A DNA stretch of 64,000 nucleotides, from positions 1-64,000 of the forward strand of contig CADAYE010000001.1 of NCBI GenBank assembly GCA_902792085.1, given 5' to 3'. Source of the DNA: an uncultured bacterium. Lineage in GTDB: Bacteria; Cyanobacteriota; Vampirovibrionia; Gastranaerophilales; Gastranaerophilaceae. Below the pieces are notes generated by a model. It saw only the letters and a list, made by a program, of their open reading frames with translations, was not told the origin of the DNA and ran no database searches. A program made the position numbers and the translations under genes. Shown piece by piece: positions 44,301 through 53,287 of this stretch; the stretch's first letter is position 1, and the number at the start of each line of letters is the position of its first letter.

Positions 44301-45650
44301 TGCGATAGTATTGTCTTCTGCAGAACCGGCACCTTTTGAGTGCTGAATTTGTGCTTTTAAATAATGAACATAACTTTCAAGGCTTTTTTCTCTTGCACTT
44401 GTTGTTTTAATATCAGCATTGTAAATATCTCCGATATTATTTTCTATGGTATTTAAGTCTTCGAGTGCTTTTTCATTTTCATTCAGTTTTGTATAAGCAA
44501 GCGCTCTTAAATATAAAACGGAATTGTAGTTTGATACATGTTTAAGCAAAAGTTTTGATGCTCCGTCAACGACATCCTGATAATTTCCGTTTATATACTG
44601 TGCAATAAGTTTATAATACTGACTGTTATAATCAGACGGATTAATTTTTAATGCCTTGTCAAAATTAGAAATTGCGACATTTGTATTACCAATTTGAAGT
44701 TCATTCATACCAATATAAAAATAATATGTCGGACAGTTGTGATTTTGTCTTAAAGCCTGACTAAAATATTCAATAGATTTTCTCGCATCTGCTTCAGAAA
44801 ATTTTGTTTCCGCTTTGGAATAATAAATTCTTCCAAGACTTGCTCTTGATTCAAAATCATAAGGATTGAGAAAAATTGCTTTTCCAAATTCTCTGATTGC
44901 ATCTTCATCTTTTTCGAGTTCTGATAATGCAACACCTGTCAAATAGTGTCCCAAATAATAGTTTGGATATTGAGTTGTAACACTTTGCAATTTGTATAAA
45001 GATTCATTGTAATTTCCTTTTGCAATATCATCTATCGCCCCATAAATTTGTATATCGATACCCTGTGGTGTAAGAACTTTACCATATTTTTGAGGACAAT
45101 TAATTTTGTTTATTTCATTTTTGTTTGGCTGCGGAAGATAAATATGAGAATTATATTTTACCGCATTATCATAAGATGTCGTATAATTAGGATTATTCAT
45201 TGCTTTTTGGGCATACATCAATGCACCATATAAATCACCTAATTCCGCATTTTGCTTTTGTTCGTTTTTATCTGCCCCCAAGACTATTGCACTGACATAT
45301 TTGGTATTTGTCATAAATTTATCTTCTGACGATTTTATATCAATTGCGGTCTGATAATCCTTTTGAGCCATATAATAGCGTCTTAATGCATAATATGCAT
45401 CCCCTCTTAATTTGTACGCTTCATATTTTTTGGGTTTTTCATTTATGTATGCCGTTAACAAATTTATGGCAGTTTGATAATCTTTGTTATCTATCGCATC
45501 TTGCGCTTTTGATATTGTATCTTTATTTGCTTTGATTTTTTCAAAAGCGGTATCCTGACCAAAATCAAAATTAATATCTTCTGCTATTGCACAATTAGAC
45601 AGACTCAATAAAGCCAATAAAACCAATATTCCAAATCTTTTATTTCTCAT
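41331..45650 (-). CDS. Giant exported TPR protein with Lys/Glu/Gln coiled-coil tail
   Basis: 1439 residues. An N-terminal export signal is MRNKRFGILVLLALLSLSNC with AIAED; cleavage after AIA is likely, as the Cys context is a poor lipobox. From about 35 to 410 there are many TPR units (for example AINLLTAYINEKPKKYEAYK, AISNFDKALKINPSDYNSQY). A Thr/Val/Pro/Ser-rich middle follows. The last 650 residues have long stretches of Lys/Glu/Gln/Ala heptads (KEAKKLAKEQLKAEKEAAKL) in several blocks with internal repeats near the end (QKEALKQQQ…EKVLKEQAK twice). It is probably a periplasmic scaffold or TolA-like envelope spanner. Alone in its transcript. Confidence 0.75.
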   Translation of the reverse strand: MRNKRFGILVLLALLSLSNCAIAEDINFDFGQDTAFEKIKANKDTISKAQDAIDNKDYQTAINLLTAYINEKPKKYEAYKLRGDAYYALRRYYMAQKDYQTAIDIKSSEDKFMTNTKYVSAIVLGADKNEQKQNAELGDLYGALMYAQKAMNNPNYTTSYDNAVKYNSHIYLPQPNKNEINKINCPQKYGKVLTPQGIDIQIYGAIDDIAKGNYNESLYKLQSVTTQYPNYYLGHYLTGVALSELEKDEDAIREFGKAIFLNPYDFESRASLGRIYYSKAETKFSEADARKSIEYFSQALRQNHNCPTYYFYIGMNELQIGNTNVAISNFDKALKINPSDYNSQYYKLIAQYINGNYQDVVDGASKLLLKHVSNYNSVLYLRALAYTKLNENEKALEDLNTIENNIGDIYNADIKTTSAREKSLESYVHYLKAQIQHSKGAGSAEDNTIAYSNPIIDRLSNAQKAMEPYEKSLHGENISLSDYNKFESFYSTSLPKLLESGAVITYEDIDNQYDYIRTTFADLGINFLYLNPDYKMTTIKDYPYKKYSSKLNISEMQSLSPRPVSDSTNVELARAQSETLRKSTPSSELLLQENQLSLAQMLASNDLPNKTRPVEVREPIILRDATKEIIAKPQFKPELPDAEKIDSSKNVASGDTYVRENPLVNQDNSKNVTKILNEENTIQTQIPEIKQETNVETASDGSVKISVNNPISTPDVVIKNKPELVPAVAKTITEKSGEATEKIASESTKNLPDLEPLKFNAKEYKQTDDIIIRYPEVTSVNTSVQTVADTAKVVSQTEENVKLSAKEAKKLAKEQLKAEKEAAKLAQKEAKLKLKEEKEALKLAQQETEQLQTSAQEVVENTQHQIEQKQDSMREPIQTTVDTTENLLAEAKPQVREIVEKHANIGSDINIQKPSSTITVENINDIVELDVSSLDKKIGNDSDWFDENTVFAKPAAEVKDLTPPVTIAEVSDEKLVTQPVDQAVATAKNTAQKADIGISAVNVPEIIVPEVKADKEGVKENKSALVVEQSSEQIPEKAEQFAEKIVEIEPASKRVQTSEEFVKEQLSQVIEPYTQKQQDNESSSVSSAISDVEMVMSEANVLKSQRLKLKEEAKYAKAQKKAQALKEKEEKKLEKEKERLVLMAERNAIKEQEKAQKNLEKEKIAQARKKLKQQKALAKEQKKLEQQTNHVQEKVSASAETNDQTIKSWLKSKISKSETVPEQKVEKTAQQIRAEELKQVKKLEKEKAKQQKALLKEQAKIAEQNDETKIQRLKAKLTAMRGSLTNEEKKAQKEQLKKERQLAKQSQKAKKLAAKMTEISAEDVDKLLQEQLKREQEVVTDVQKEALKQQQDYEKVLKEQAKAEQKAIQKAQKEALKQQQVHEKVLKKQQKAEQKAIAQAQKMAEKDRKAHEKLVSQYSAENESGFKKFISKLKFWKKK

Positions 45651-45794
45651 AATTTCCCCATAGTCCTTTTTCTACAATATTATACAATATAAACCTGTTT
45701 TTTAAAATATTTTTTACATTTCTTTGTCAAATTGATGTTCTAAGATTTTTTGTTATTATATTAATGTAAATTTAGCATTAATAATATTTATTTT

Positions 45795-46337
45795 ATGAAA
45801 AGATGTTTTTGGGTTGATGAAAATTCACAAATATATAAAGACTATCACGATAATGAGTGGGGGGTGCCAAAATATAATGACCACGAACTTTTTGAACTGC
45901 TGATTTTGGAAAGTTTTCAGGCAGGATTATCTTGGCTTACTGTACTAAAAAAGCGTGAGGCCTTTCGTTTGGCATTTGATAATTTTGATGTAAAAAAAGT
46001 TGCAAATTATGACGAAAACAAAGTCAATGAATTATTACAAAATGAAGGTATAATAAGGAGCAGAAGTAAAATAAACAGTGCAATATCTAATGCCAAAATA
46101 TTTATCCAAATTCAAAAAGAATACGGCTCTTTTTCAAAATACATTTGGGGTTTTACTGACGGAAAAATTATAAAAAATAAAAACGATAAATTTGAAGTAT
46201 CAACACCATTATCTGATGAAATTTCAAAAGACCTTAAAAAGCGAGGAATGAAATATGTCGGAACAATCATCATTTATTCATACCTGCAATCAATCGGGAT
46301 AGTGAATGACCACGAAACAAAATGTTTTAAATATTAA
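45795..46337 (+). CDS. tag: DNA-3-methyladenine glycosylase I
   Basis: 180 residues. Excises alkylated adenine. MKRCFWVDENSQIYKDYHDN EWG region with the zinc Cys4, DHELFELLILESFQAGLSW (helix-hairpin-helix approach), TVLKKREAFR, KRGMKYVGTIIIYSYLQSIG and the C-terminal ND-HE-x-x-C zinc site are all typical. It overlaps the end of the convergent thioesterase gene by 4 bases. Confidence 0.94.
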   Translation: MKRCFWVDENSQIYKDYHDNEWGVPKYNDHELFELLILESFQAGLSWLTVLKKREAFRLAFDNFDVKKVANYDENKVNELLQNEGIIRSRSKINSAISNAKIFIQIQKEYGSFSKYIWGFTDGKIIKNKNDKFEVSTPLSDEISKDLKKRGMKYVGTIIIYSYLQSIGIVNDHETKCFKY

Positions 46338-47086
46338 ATATACTCAACTCTAATCAGGCAGAGTTCATCACCTGTCGAAGCGTTTTTGATTAAGTGTTCC
46401 GTTGTATTATCTTCATTAATTTTAACGGCAGAAATTACATCTTCACCGTATCTGACTTCGTGTTTGTAATAAATATCTATGGCTTTGATTGTATGAGTGT
46501 TACGGAATTCGTAACTCAAGGCCTCCATAGCCCAGGTCATATAAACGACATTATTAACATGCCCGTTCATATCCAAATCATCATAACGAACATGGAAAAT
46601 AACTTCGCTGTCAGGAGTTTCAATAGGTTTTAATTTACGCAGCACAACATCATTTTCTCTTTTTTGATACCTTGTAATATCAGGAAATTTTTGTTCAATA
46701 TTAACCAAAGCCTTAGATTCCAAATCCACCATAAGCCAATAAGATGTTGCCCTCAAAAGCCTTTCTCCTTCGGGAGTGTAGGCCTCAAAATCACGATATG
46801 CGCTTTGGCGTTGTGTCCCTCGATTTTCAGTATAAAACTTTATATCGCTTAAATTTTGCGGATACCTGTCAAATTCTATTCTGTAACGAACTAAAAACCA
46901 ACCAAGATTCTGCGCATTTAATTCTTTATTTCCAAACGGTGTGCCATTAATGTTTCTTGCACCCATATCTTGCAGCAAATCTAAAAGCGCAGACGGTTTC
47001 AAACGATATTGCAAATCATACATAGCCATCGAAACCGGATATGTTTTTTCAAGTGTATAAAATTTATCTTGTGTATCTATTGTCAT
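46334..47086 (-). CDS. Acyl-ACP thioesterase (FatA/FatB-like)
   Basis: Hydrolyses acyl-ACP to free fatty acid. 250 residues in two hotdog domains. The first has YTLEKTYPVSMAMYDLQYRL and LGWFLVRYRIEFDRYP; the second has VRYDDLDMNGHVNNVVYMTW, where D, N and H form the known catalytic set. It is 4 bases upstream-adjacent to the Na/Pi gene start side on the same strand (that gene follows on), suggesting co-transcription from the Na/Pi gene onward. Confidence 0.9.
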   Translation of the reverse strand: MTIDTQDKFYTLEKTYPVSMAMYDLQYRLKPSALLDLLQDMGARNINGTPFGNKELNAQNLGWFLVRYRIEFDRYPQNLSDIKFYTENRGTQRQSAYRDFEAYTPEGERLLRATSYWLMVDLESKALVNIEQKFPDITRYQKRENDVVLRKLKPIETPDSEVIFHVRYDDLDMNGHVNNVVYMTWAMEALSYEFRNTHTIKAIDIYYKHEVRYGEDVISAVKINEDNTTEHLIKNASTGDELCLIRVEYI

Positions 47087-47090
47087 AATT

Positions 47091-48848
47091 TTAATCCATC
47101 AATTGCAATGCGTATTGTTTTTTAAATTCTTCAAGTTGCTGTGAAATGCCTGTTACATCTTCTTCTTTGAGGCTCTTTTTGAGTTCGTGTTTAGGAATAG
47201 ATGCATTTGCAGACTGAATCATATTTGTCGAAATATTTGAACAATGATCTGAAATTCGTTCTAAATCGTTCAAAACTTCCGCATAAGCAAAGTTCCTTCT
47301 GATATGGACTTTTTCTCTTTTTACACGCTTAATATGATTCTTCTTTGCAACATAAGAAATATCATCAACAACCTGCTCAAACGGTTCTACTTCATAAGCA
47401 GTTCTCAAATCATTATATATAAAGGCTCTGACAGTAATATCAAAAACTTCTTTAACTGCATTTACTACTTTTTTGAGTTCTTCAACCGTATCTTTTGCAA
47501 GTACCCATTCTTTTCTGTGCATCTGGTCGGCAATTTGCATAATATGTGTGGAATGGTCTGCAATTTTTTCAAAATCAGAAATTGAAAGAATAAGTTGGGA
47601 AATCTTATTTGAATCATCTTCTGTCAAATCTTTAGCCGAAAGTTTTTGCAGAAAAGATTCCAAAACATCTTGGTATTTATCGATTTTCGACTCGTTTTTT
47701 TCGATAATTTCTGATATTTTCGGATTATATTGCTTTAATTGACGTACTGACATAACAAGAGATTCTCTTGTAAGTTTTGCCATCTCAGCCGTAGTCTTAT
47801 AGCATTGCGAAATGGCAATAGACGGGGTGAGAAGTAAACGCTCATCGAGTATAACCTCTTTTTCCTCCGCACTATCTTTTACAACAACATAAGATATTTT
47901 CTCTAATGCTTTTCTGAACGGGAACAAACAACAAGCTGCCAAGATACTAAATACGGTATGAACAATCGCTATTCCGAAAGGATTAGCCATTTGCTTGAGC
48001 GGATATTCAAAGGTATGTAACCATATTTCAAATATTGAAAGAAATATAATTGCGCCGATTACATTAAATGCTACATGCACTGCAGCAACACGCTTTGCAT
48101 TGGTATTAACCCCGATACTTGACAGAACCGCAGTTATACATGTTCCTATATGCTGACCTGCGATAATCGGTGCTGCTATCATATAAGAAATACTGCCCGT
48201 TAATGACAAAGCCTGCAACATACCAACTGATGCCGCAGAACTTTGAATTATCATAGTTATCACAAGCCCGACCATTAAACCAAGGAACGGATTTTTAAAT
48301 AAAGTCAAAATGTGTGAAAAATTTGGGTCATTGGCTAATGGCGCCATAGATGAGGACATCAATCCCATACCGAACATCAATATTGAAAATCCAATTAAAA
48401 ATGTTCCGACAGGTTTTCTGCGTGAAAAATTACTGCGTGAGGTCATAAGCATTATAACCCCTGCAAGTGCAAGCAGAGGGGAAAAAGATTCAGGTTTTAA
48501 CATTCTCAGGAAAAAATTGGTACTTTGAATCCCTGATAAGCTCAAAATCCATGATGTAACCGTTGTTCCAACATTTGAACCGATAATAATAGCAACCGTT
48601 TGGGATAATTTCATAATTCCGGAATTAACAAATCCGACAAGCATAACCGTAACCGCAGATGAACTCTGAATAGCGATTGTCATACCTGCACCAACCAAAA
48701 ACCCTTTAAACGGGTTAGAAGTCAGTTGCTCTAAAAGTTTTTCCATTTTTCCGCCGGCAATTTTTTCTAAGCCTGATGACATTATAATCATGCCGTATAA
48801 GAAAAACGCTAAACCTCCCATCAAAGTAAATATTGAAAATATATCCAT
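47091..48848 (-). CDS. Na/Pi cotransporter family protein with PhoU-like tail
   Basis: 585 residues. The membrane part has about eight segments and the two inverted QSSSA repeats: TIAIQSSSAVTVMLVGFVNS and TMIIQSSAASVGMLQALSLT, the hallmark of the NptA/PNaS family. From about 340 onward is a PhoU-like helical domain (KISQLILSISDFEKIADHST; VLNDLERISDHCSNISTNMI). It is likely to import phosphate with sodium and gauge phosphate through the tail. It precedes the thioesterase by 4 bases. Confidence 0.93.
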   Translation of the reverse strand: MDIFSIFTLMGGLAFFLYGMIIMSSGLEKIAGGKMEKLLEQLTSNPFKGFLVGAGMTIAIQSSSAVTVMLVGFVNSGIMKLSQTVAIIIGSNVGTTVTSWILSLSGIQSTNFFLRMLKPESFSPLLALAGVIMLMTSRSNFSRRKPVGTFLIGFSILMFGMGLMSSSMAPLANDPNFSHILTLFKNPFLGLMVGLVITMIIQSSAASVGMLQALSLTGSISYMIAAPIIAGQHIGTCITAVLSSIGVNTNAKRVAAVHVAFNVIGAIIFLSIFEIWLHTFEYPLKQMANPFGIAIVHTVFSILAACCLFPFRKALEKISYVVVKDSAEEKEVILDERLLLTPSIAISQCYKTTAEMAKLTRESLVMSVRQLKQYNPKISEIIEKNESKIDKYQDVLESFLQKLSAKDLTEDDSNKISQLILSISDFEKIADHSTHIMQIADQMHRKEWVLAKDTVEELKKVVNAVKEVFDITVRAFIYNDLRTAYEVEPFEQVVDDISYVAKKNHIKRVKREKVHIRRNFAYAEVLNDLERISDHCSNISTNMIQSANASIPKHELKKSLKEEDVTGISQQLEEFKKQYALQLMD

Positions 48849-48939
48849 AATTCCGCCTGAATTTTATTTTTAATCACACAATTTTAGTATAAGTGAAAAA
48901 TATCTGACAGGCAAGAAATATATTTTTTAAAAGCAGTAA

Positions 48940-49011
48940 GGCATTAATACAGTATAAAGGTTTTCTGTCATTGCTTGATATGTTACTGTAAGATAGTATT
49001 ATATTGTCGCC
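48940..49011. repeat. Intergenic palindromic repeat, TACTGTAA family (72 bp)
   Basis: GGCATTAATACAGTA at the left, a CTGTCATTGC core, and GTTACTGTAAGATA then TATTGTCGCC at the right. ACAGTA and TACTGT are inverted. The right half is the same as at 8009-8034 with two differences. The core GTCATTGC is the site where a larger GTCATTGCGA…TCGCAATGAC palindrome sits in the 59701 copy. Confidence 0.55.
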
Positions 49012-49081
49012 TTATTTTTATTATCTATAAAATCATTTGTTTAGCCTATTACAATTGATAAAAATGTGTTAAAATATTACT

Positions 49082-49951
49082 ATGAGGAAGATTTTAATAC
49101 TTTTTGCAATATTAATTACAAATATAATTCTTGCAAATCCATGCCATGCAATAAAAATCGGCTTGCTGACAAATGTTGACAGAGCAGGTGTCGGAACAGA
49201 TGTTGCAGGGCGAATGATTAGCACTCATACAAACAGAACAGTAGCGACAACCGTTGCAATGAAAGGTTATATTCTTGTACCCTACAAAGGGCAAATAGCA
49301 ATAGAAGCAAAAGGAGAAATTACACCGCTTAATACCGATGCACTTGTATTAAGACCTGATTCTACAGGTTTTGTAAGTACAAAAGGCAAATGGTACAGAG
49401 GAAAACTTTTGATAAAAAATATTAACGGCAGTTTAACTGTTATAAATGATATATCAGTTGAAGAATATATAAAAGGGGTTGTTCCGTCAGAAATGTCGCC
49501 GTCTTGGGAATACGAAGCACTCAAAGCGCAGGCTATTGCTGCAAGAAGTTTTGCCCTTGCGAATTTGGGCAAACAGGCAAAATACGGTTATGATTTGAAA
49601 GATAATACAGAAGATCAGGCATATAACGGTGCTTCAGGTGAAACAGACAAAACAAATCGTGCCGTAAATGAAACGGAAGGTCTTGTTTTGACTTATGATA
49701 TGAAAATAATTTCGGCATATTATTCTGCATCAGCAGGCGGATATACAAATACCAATGCGTGGGGGGGGGTAAATTTACCGTACCTTCATTCCGTTTTTTC
49801 TTTTGATGATAATGTTGCAAAAAACGGACACGGGGTAGGAATGAGCCAGCATGGAGCAAATAACCTTGCAAAGCAAGGTTATAACGCATATCAAATTTTA
49901 CAGTATTTCTATCAGAATGTTAAATTTGCTAAATTAAACAGCGAAGTTTAA
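49082..49951 (+). CDS. SpoIID/LytB-domain protein, internally shortened
   Basis: 289 residues with a signal peptide ending at about HA (ILANPCHA). The SpoIID core is clear: IKGVVPSEMSPSWEYEALKA, QAIAARSFAL, Y-DLKDNTEDQAYNG, ETEGLVLTY and AYYSASAGGYTNTNAWGG. After LPYLHSVFSFDDNVAKN it jumps straight to GHGVGMSQHGANNLAKQGYN; the 80-100 residues that usually lie between are missing. A G9 tract (49761-49769) lies just before that join. Family members are glycan-strand lytic transglycosylases or amidase partners in the envelope; the GHGVGMSQ-x-GA end is retained. Confidence 0.85.
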   Translation: MRKILILFAILITNIILANPCHAIKIGLLTNVDRAGVGTDVAGRMISTHTNRTVATTVAMKGYILVPYKGQIAIEAKGEITPLNTDALVLRPDSTGFVSTKGKWYRGKLLIKNINGSLTVINDISVEEYIKGVVPSEMSPSWEYEALKAQAIAARSFALANLGKQAKYGYDLKDNTEDQAYNGASGETDKTNRAVNETEGLVLTYDMKIISAYYSASAGGYTNTNAWGGVNLPYLHSVFSFDDNVAKNGHGVGMSQHGANNLAKQGYNAYQILQYFYQNVKFAKLNSEV

Positions 49952-50268
49952 AAATTGTATTCTATTCTTGTTCCGTCAAATAATGCCGGATTTTTATCAG
50001 AGAAAATGACTTGGTCGCCGTTATTATAGAAAACTTTTTCAGTATTTACTTTTGGAATTTCTTTACCTGTAAAATTTTCTATTAACTGATATATAAAGTT
50101 TGCTTGTCGTTTATTTATTGGGTGCACAATACCCTGTTCACCCATATCTTTTACAATATGTTTGATTAATTTGTCTTGTGCTTCTGATGTCGGGTAATTT
50201 TTAAGTGAACTTATTGTTTTATTCCATGTCGTTACTGTTAAATTTCCTTGAAAAGATACGCCATTCAT
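49948..50268 (-). CDS. Small protein with N-terminal SFQG motif
   Basis: Start at 50268 (MNGVSFQGNLTVTTWNKTIS) after AAGGAGAAAATAC; 20 upstream residues of the longer frame are Lys-rich and lack a site. 106 residues, helical with LIKHIVKDMGEQGIVHPINK and a beta-rich end. No signal peptide. It converges on the SpoIID gene with a 4-base overlap. It shares only the leader motif with the other small proteins. Unknown function. Confidence 0.65.
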   Translation of the reverse strand: MNGVSFQGNLTVTTWNKTISSLKNYPTSEAQDKLIKHIVKDMGEQGIVHPINKRQANFIYQLIENFTGKEIPKVNTEKVFYNNGDQVIFSDKNPALFDGTRIEYNF

Positions 50269-50356
50269 GTATTTTCTCCTTGCGATTTTTCCATGATAAA
50301 ACATAAAAAAAATTTTTTTTGCGCCCAAATTTTAACATGTTATAATTATTTACAAT

Positions 50357-51496
50357 ATGGAAGCAAAGAAAAGAAAAATCAGTATAATCGGTTCAACCGG
50401 CTCAATCGGAACTCAGGCGCTTGAAGTTATTGAAAAAATATCTGATAAGTTTGAAATAATTGCATTGTCAGGCGGTAAAAATACCGAACTTTTAAAAAAA
50501 CAATGCGAAAAATATAAACCGAAGTATGTTTGTTCAAATGATTCAAATTTCAAATTTGACGGCATACAAACTCTTTATGGTGAAAAAGGTTTGGAAGAAA
50601 TTTGTTCAAACAGAGAAAATGATATAATTCTTGTTGCGGTTTCGGGCAAAATCGGTTTAAAACCTACACTAAAAGCAATAGAAAACGGGATTGATATTGC
50701 GCTTGCAAACAAAGAAACTCTTGTTATGGCAGGAGATATTGTCATGCAAAAAGCAAAAAAAAACGGGGTAAATATTATCCCTGTTGATAGTGAGCATTGT
50801 GCAATTCATCAATGTATAAAGAATATAAAACAAGTTGATAAACTTATTATTACTGCAAGTGGAGGTCCATTTTTAAGAAAAAGTACCGAAGAAATGAACT
50901 CTGCAACTGTCGAACAGGCTCTTTCGCACCCTCGCTGGAATATGGGTAAAAAAATTACCATAGACAGTGCAACATTGATGAATAAGGGCTTGGAAGTCAT
51001 TGAAGCGCATCATTTGTTTGGAATGAATTATGATGATATTGAAGTTGTTGTCCATCCTCAAAGTATTGTTCATTCGGCTATTGAATACAAAGACGGAAGC
51101 GTTATAGCACAACTTGGGTTACCGAGCATGCATATTCCCATTCAGTACGCAATTACTTATCCTGAACGCTTTGAAGGAATTAAATCAAGAAGTTTTAGTT
51201 TTAGTGAAATAGCACGATTAGACTTTGAAAAACCTGATTTTGACAAATTCCCGACCCTGAAACTTGCCTATAATATGGGAAAAATTGGCGGAAGTGCAAC
51301 TGTTTGTATGAACGCATCTAACGAAGAAGCTGTTTTTGCTTTTCTTGACGGAAAAATAAGTTTAAGTGATATTTATAAAATAACGGATAAAATGACACAA
51401 AATCATAATGTAATTAAAAATCCGACAATAGACGAAATTTTTGAAATTGATAATGAGGTTCGTATTAAAACAAAGGAACTTATAAAAGGGATATAA
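50357..51496 (+). CDS. dxr: 1-deoxy-D-xylulose 5-phosphate reductoisomerase
   Basis: First committed step of the MEP isoprenoid pathway. 379 residues with NADPH loop IIGSTGSIGTQALEV, LANKETLVMAG, metal-binding PVDSEHCAIHQC, TASGGPFLR, HPRWNMGKKITIDSATLMNK and EVVVHPQSIVHSAIE. MNASNEEAVFAFL near the end is typical. With ispE it shows the pathway is in use. Confidence 0.96.
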   Translation: MEAKKRKISIIGSTGSIGTQALEVIEKISDKFEIIALSGGKNTELLKKQCEKYKPKYVCSNDSNFKFDGIQTLYGEKGLEEICSNRENDIILVAVSGKIGLKPTLKAIENGIDIALANKETLVMAGDIVMQKAKKNGVNIIPVDSEHCAIHQCIKNIKQVDKLIITASGGPFLRKSTEEMNSATVEQALSHPRWNMGKKITIDSATLMNKGLEVIEAHHLFGMNYDDIEVVVHPQSIVHSAIEYKDGSVIAQLGLPSMHIPIQYAITYPERFEGIKSRSFSFSEIARLDFEKPDFDKFPTLKLAYNMGKIGGSATVCMNASNEEAVFAFLDGKISLSDIYKITDKMTQNHNVIKNPTIDEIFEIDNEVRIKTKELIKGI

Positions 51497-51501
51497 AAAT
51501 C

Positions 51502-51622
51502 GTAAGTTGGGGTTTTTTGAAGTGTACCCCAACATTTATTCGGTTAGGCTGAAAGCCCAACTTACTTATGGCAGTGACATGTCATTATTGTATATGTTAC
51601 TGTAACATTATATACAAATGCC
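51502..51622. repeat. Inverted repeat and TACTGTAA-family repeat after dxr
   Basis: GTAAGTTGGG (51502-51511) and CCCAACTTAC (51556-51565) are perfect 10-base arms with GGTTTTTT / GTACCCCAAC inside. Next follow GCAGTGACATGTCATTATTG and TATGTTACTGTAACATTATA, a member of the TACTGTAA family with CATGTCATT core. The first hairpin may double as a dxr terminator (TTTTTT at 51513-51518). Confidence 0.55.
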
Positions 51623-51732
51623 TTTTATTATTTCCCTATTTATAGTAGTATTAATAACTGATACGAACTTAAGGGTTTAAAGTCTTTAATAAAAAGTATC
51701 AATATTGTGCATCATATACAAAGGGATATAAA

Positions 51733-53118
51733 ATGTTTGATAATTTAAGCGAGAAATTACAAAATATAATTGCAAAAACTCAAGGGAATGCGGAACTTAC
51801 ACAAGATAATATGCAGGACGCACTGCGAGAAATCCGCAGAGCCTTATTAGAAGCAGATGTTAATTTGCGGGTAGTAAAAGCATTTATTTCCGCAATAAAA
51901 GATAAGGCTGAGGGCGAAAATGTACTTTCAGGCATAAACCCTGGTCAGCAGTTGGTCAAAATTGTTAATGACGAACTTGTGGAACTTTTGGGGAAAGAAC
52001 TCAAACCGCTTGACCTGTCAGGACATCCGTCAATTATTATGATGCTTGGGCTTCAGGGTTCAGGTAAAACAACTTCAAGTGCAAAACTTGCGGTTAAACT
52101 AAAAAAAGAGGGTAAAAATCCGCTGCTTGTAGCATGTGATGTTTATCGTCCTGCTGCTGTTTCTCAACTTCAGACTTTAGGTCAGGAAATTGGCTGTGAA
52201 GTATTTACAATTCCTGACAGTAAAGATGTTCAAAATATTGTTCAAAGTGCGTTAACTTATGCAAAAGATAACGGATTTAATGTTTTAATTTTGGACACTG
52301 CAGGCAGGTTACAAATTGATACCGAAATGATGGCTGAATTACTCATTATTGACAGAATTTTCAGACCAAATGAAAAACTTTTGGTCATTGATTCAATGAC
52401 GGGGCAGGAAGCGGTTAATGTTGCAGAAAACTTTGATGCCCAAATCGGTCTGACGGGTTTGGTTTTGACCAAATTAGACGGTGATTCAAGAGGAGGTGCG
52501 GCATTATCTGTTGTATATTGCACGGGAAAACCTATCAAATTGACTGGTACGGGCGAAAAATTAAATGCGCTTGAAAATTTTTATCCTGAAAGAATGGTTA
52601 CAAGAATTTTAGGAATGGGCGATATTGTTTCTTTGGTAGAGCGTGCACAGGAAGTTTTTGATGAAAAACAGGCTTTGAGAATGCAGGAGCAGATGCAGAA
52701 AGCCGAATTTTCTTACAATGATTTTTTAAATATGCAAAAGCAAATGAAAATGTTCGGTTCTATGGATCAGTTATTGGGGATGATTCCGGGATTAAATATT
52801 AAAAAAGAAGACAGAGAAATGATTTCTCACAAAGGTGAAGAAGAATTCAAAAAAATTGAAGTGTTTATTCAAAGTATGACACCTGAAGAAAGAGATAATC
52901 CTCAACTTATGAATACAAGCCGTAAACGCAGAATTTCGCAGGGTTGTGGGATAGATATGCACACAATTAATCTTTATGTAAAACAGTTTGAACAGATGCG
53001 TCAAATGATGGGCGGAATGGGGAAATTACAAAAGATGTTCGGCGGATTCGGTAACAACAAAGTCGGTCAGAAAAAGGCTATGGTCAAAGCCATGAATATG
53101 ATGAAAAGATTTAAGTAA
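51733..53118 (+). CDS. ffh: Signal recognition particle protein Ffh
   Basis: 461 residues. N domain, then GTPase with GLQGSGKTTSSAKLA (P-loop), DVYRPAAVSQLQ, ILDTAGRLQID, TKLDGDSRGGAAL and GTGEKLNALENF. The Met-rich M domain (MQEQMQKAEFSYNDFLNMQK onward) binds SRP RNA and signal peptides; its RRISQGCGI is close to the usual R-R-x-R-I-A-x-G-S-G. An AAGGGATATAAA site precedes the ATG. Confidence 0.97.
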   Translation: MFDNLSEKLQNIIAKTQGNAELTQDNMQDALREIRRALLEADVNLRVVKAFISAIKDKAEGENVLSGINPGQQLVKIVNDELVELLGKELKPLDLSGHPSIIMMLGLQGSGKTTSSAKLAVKLKKEGKNPLLVACDVYRPAAVSQLQTLGQEIGCEVFTIPDSKDVQNIVQSALTYAKDNGFNVLILDTAGRLQIDTEMMAELLIIDRIFRPNEKLLVIDSMTGQEAVNVAENFDAQIGLTGLVLTKLDGDSRGGAALSVVYCTGKPIKLTGTGEKLNALENFYPERMVTRILGMGDIVSLVERAQEVFDEKQALRMQEQMQKAEFSYNDFLNMQKQMKMFGSMDQLLGMIPGLNIKKEDREMISHKGEEEFKKIEVFIQSMTPEERDNPQLMNTSRKRRISQGCGIDMHTINLYVKQFEQMRQMMGGMGKLQKMFGGFGNNKVGQKKAMVKAMNMMKRFK

Positions 53119-53287
53119 AGGTATTAAGTTTTTTACATACCCTCTCTTATTTTTCTAAATTTTTGCTTATTTATAAAAAAATTTCTTTATTTCTTGGCGA
53201 GATATTTGGATAGTATTTTTTATGTAACTAATTACTTTATATATACAGCAACGACAATATTTACTGTAATTTTGTATATAATTGTTT

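Noticed and set aside
53119-53287. A further TACTGTAA-family copy after ffh
   Set aside because: TTTACTGTAATTTTGTATAT near 53260 is suggestive, but no partner arm is clear, so it is not listed as a repeat.
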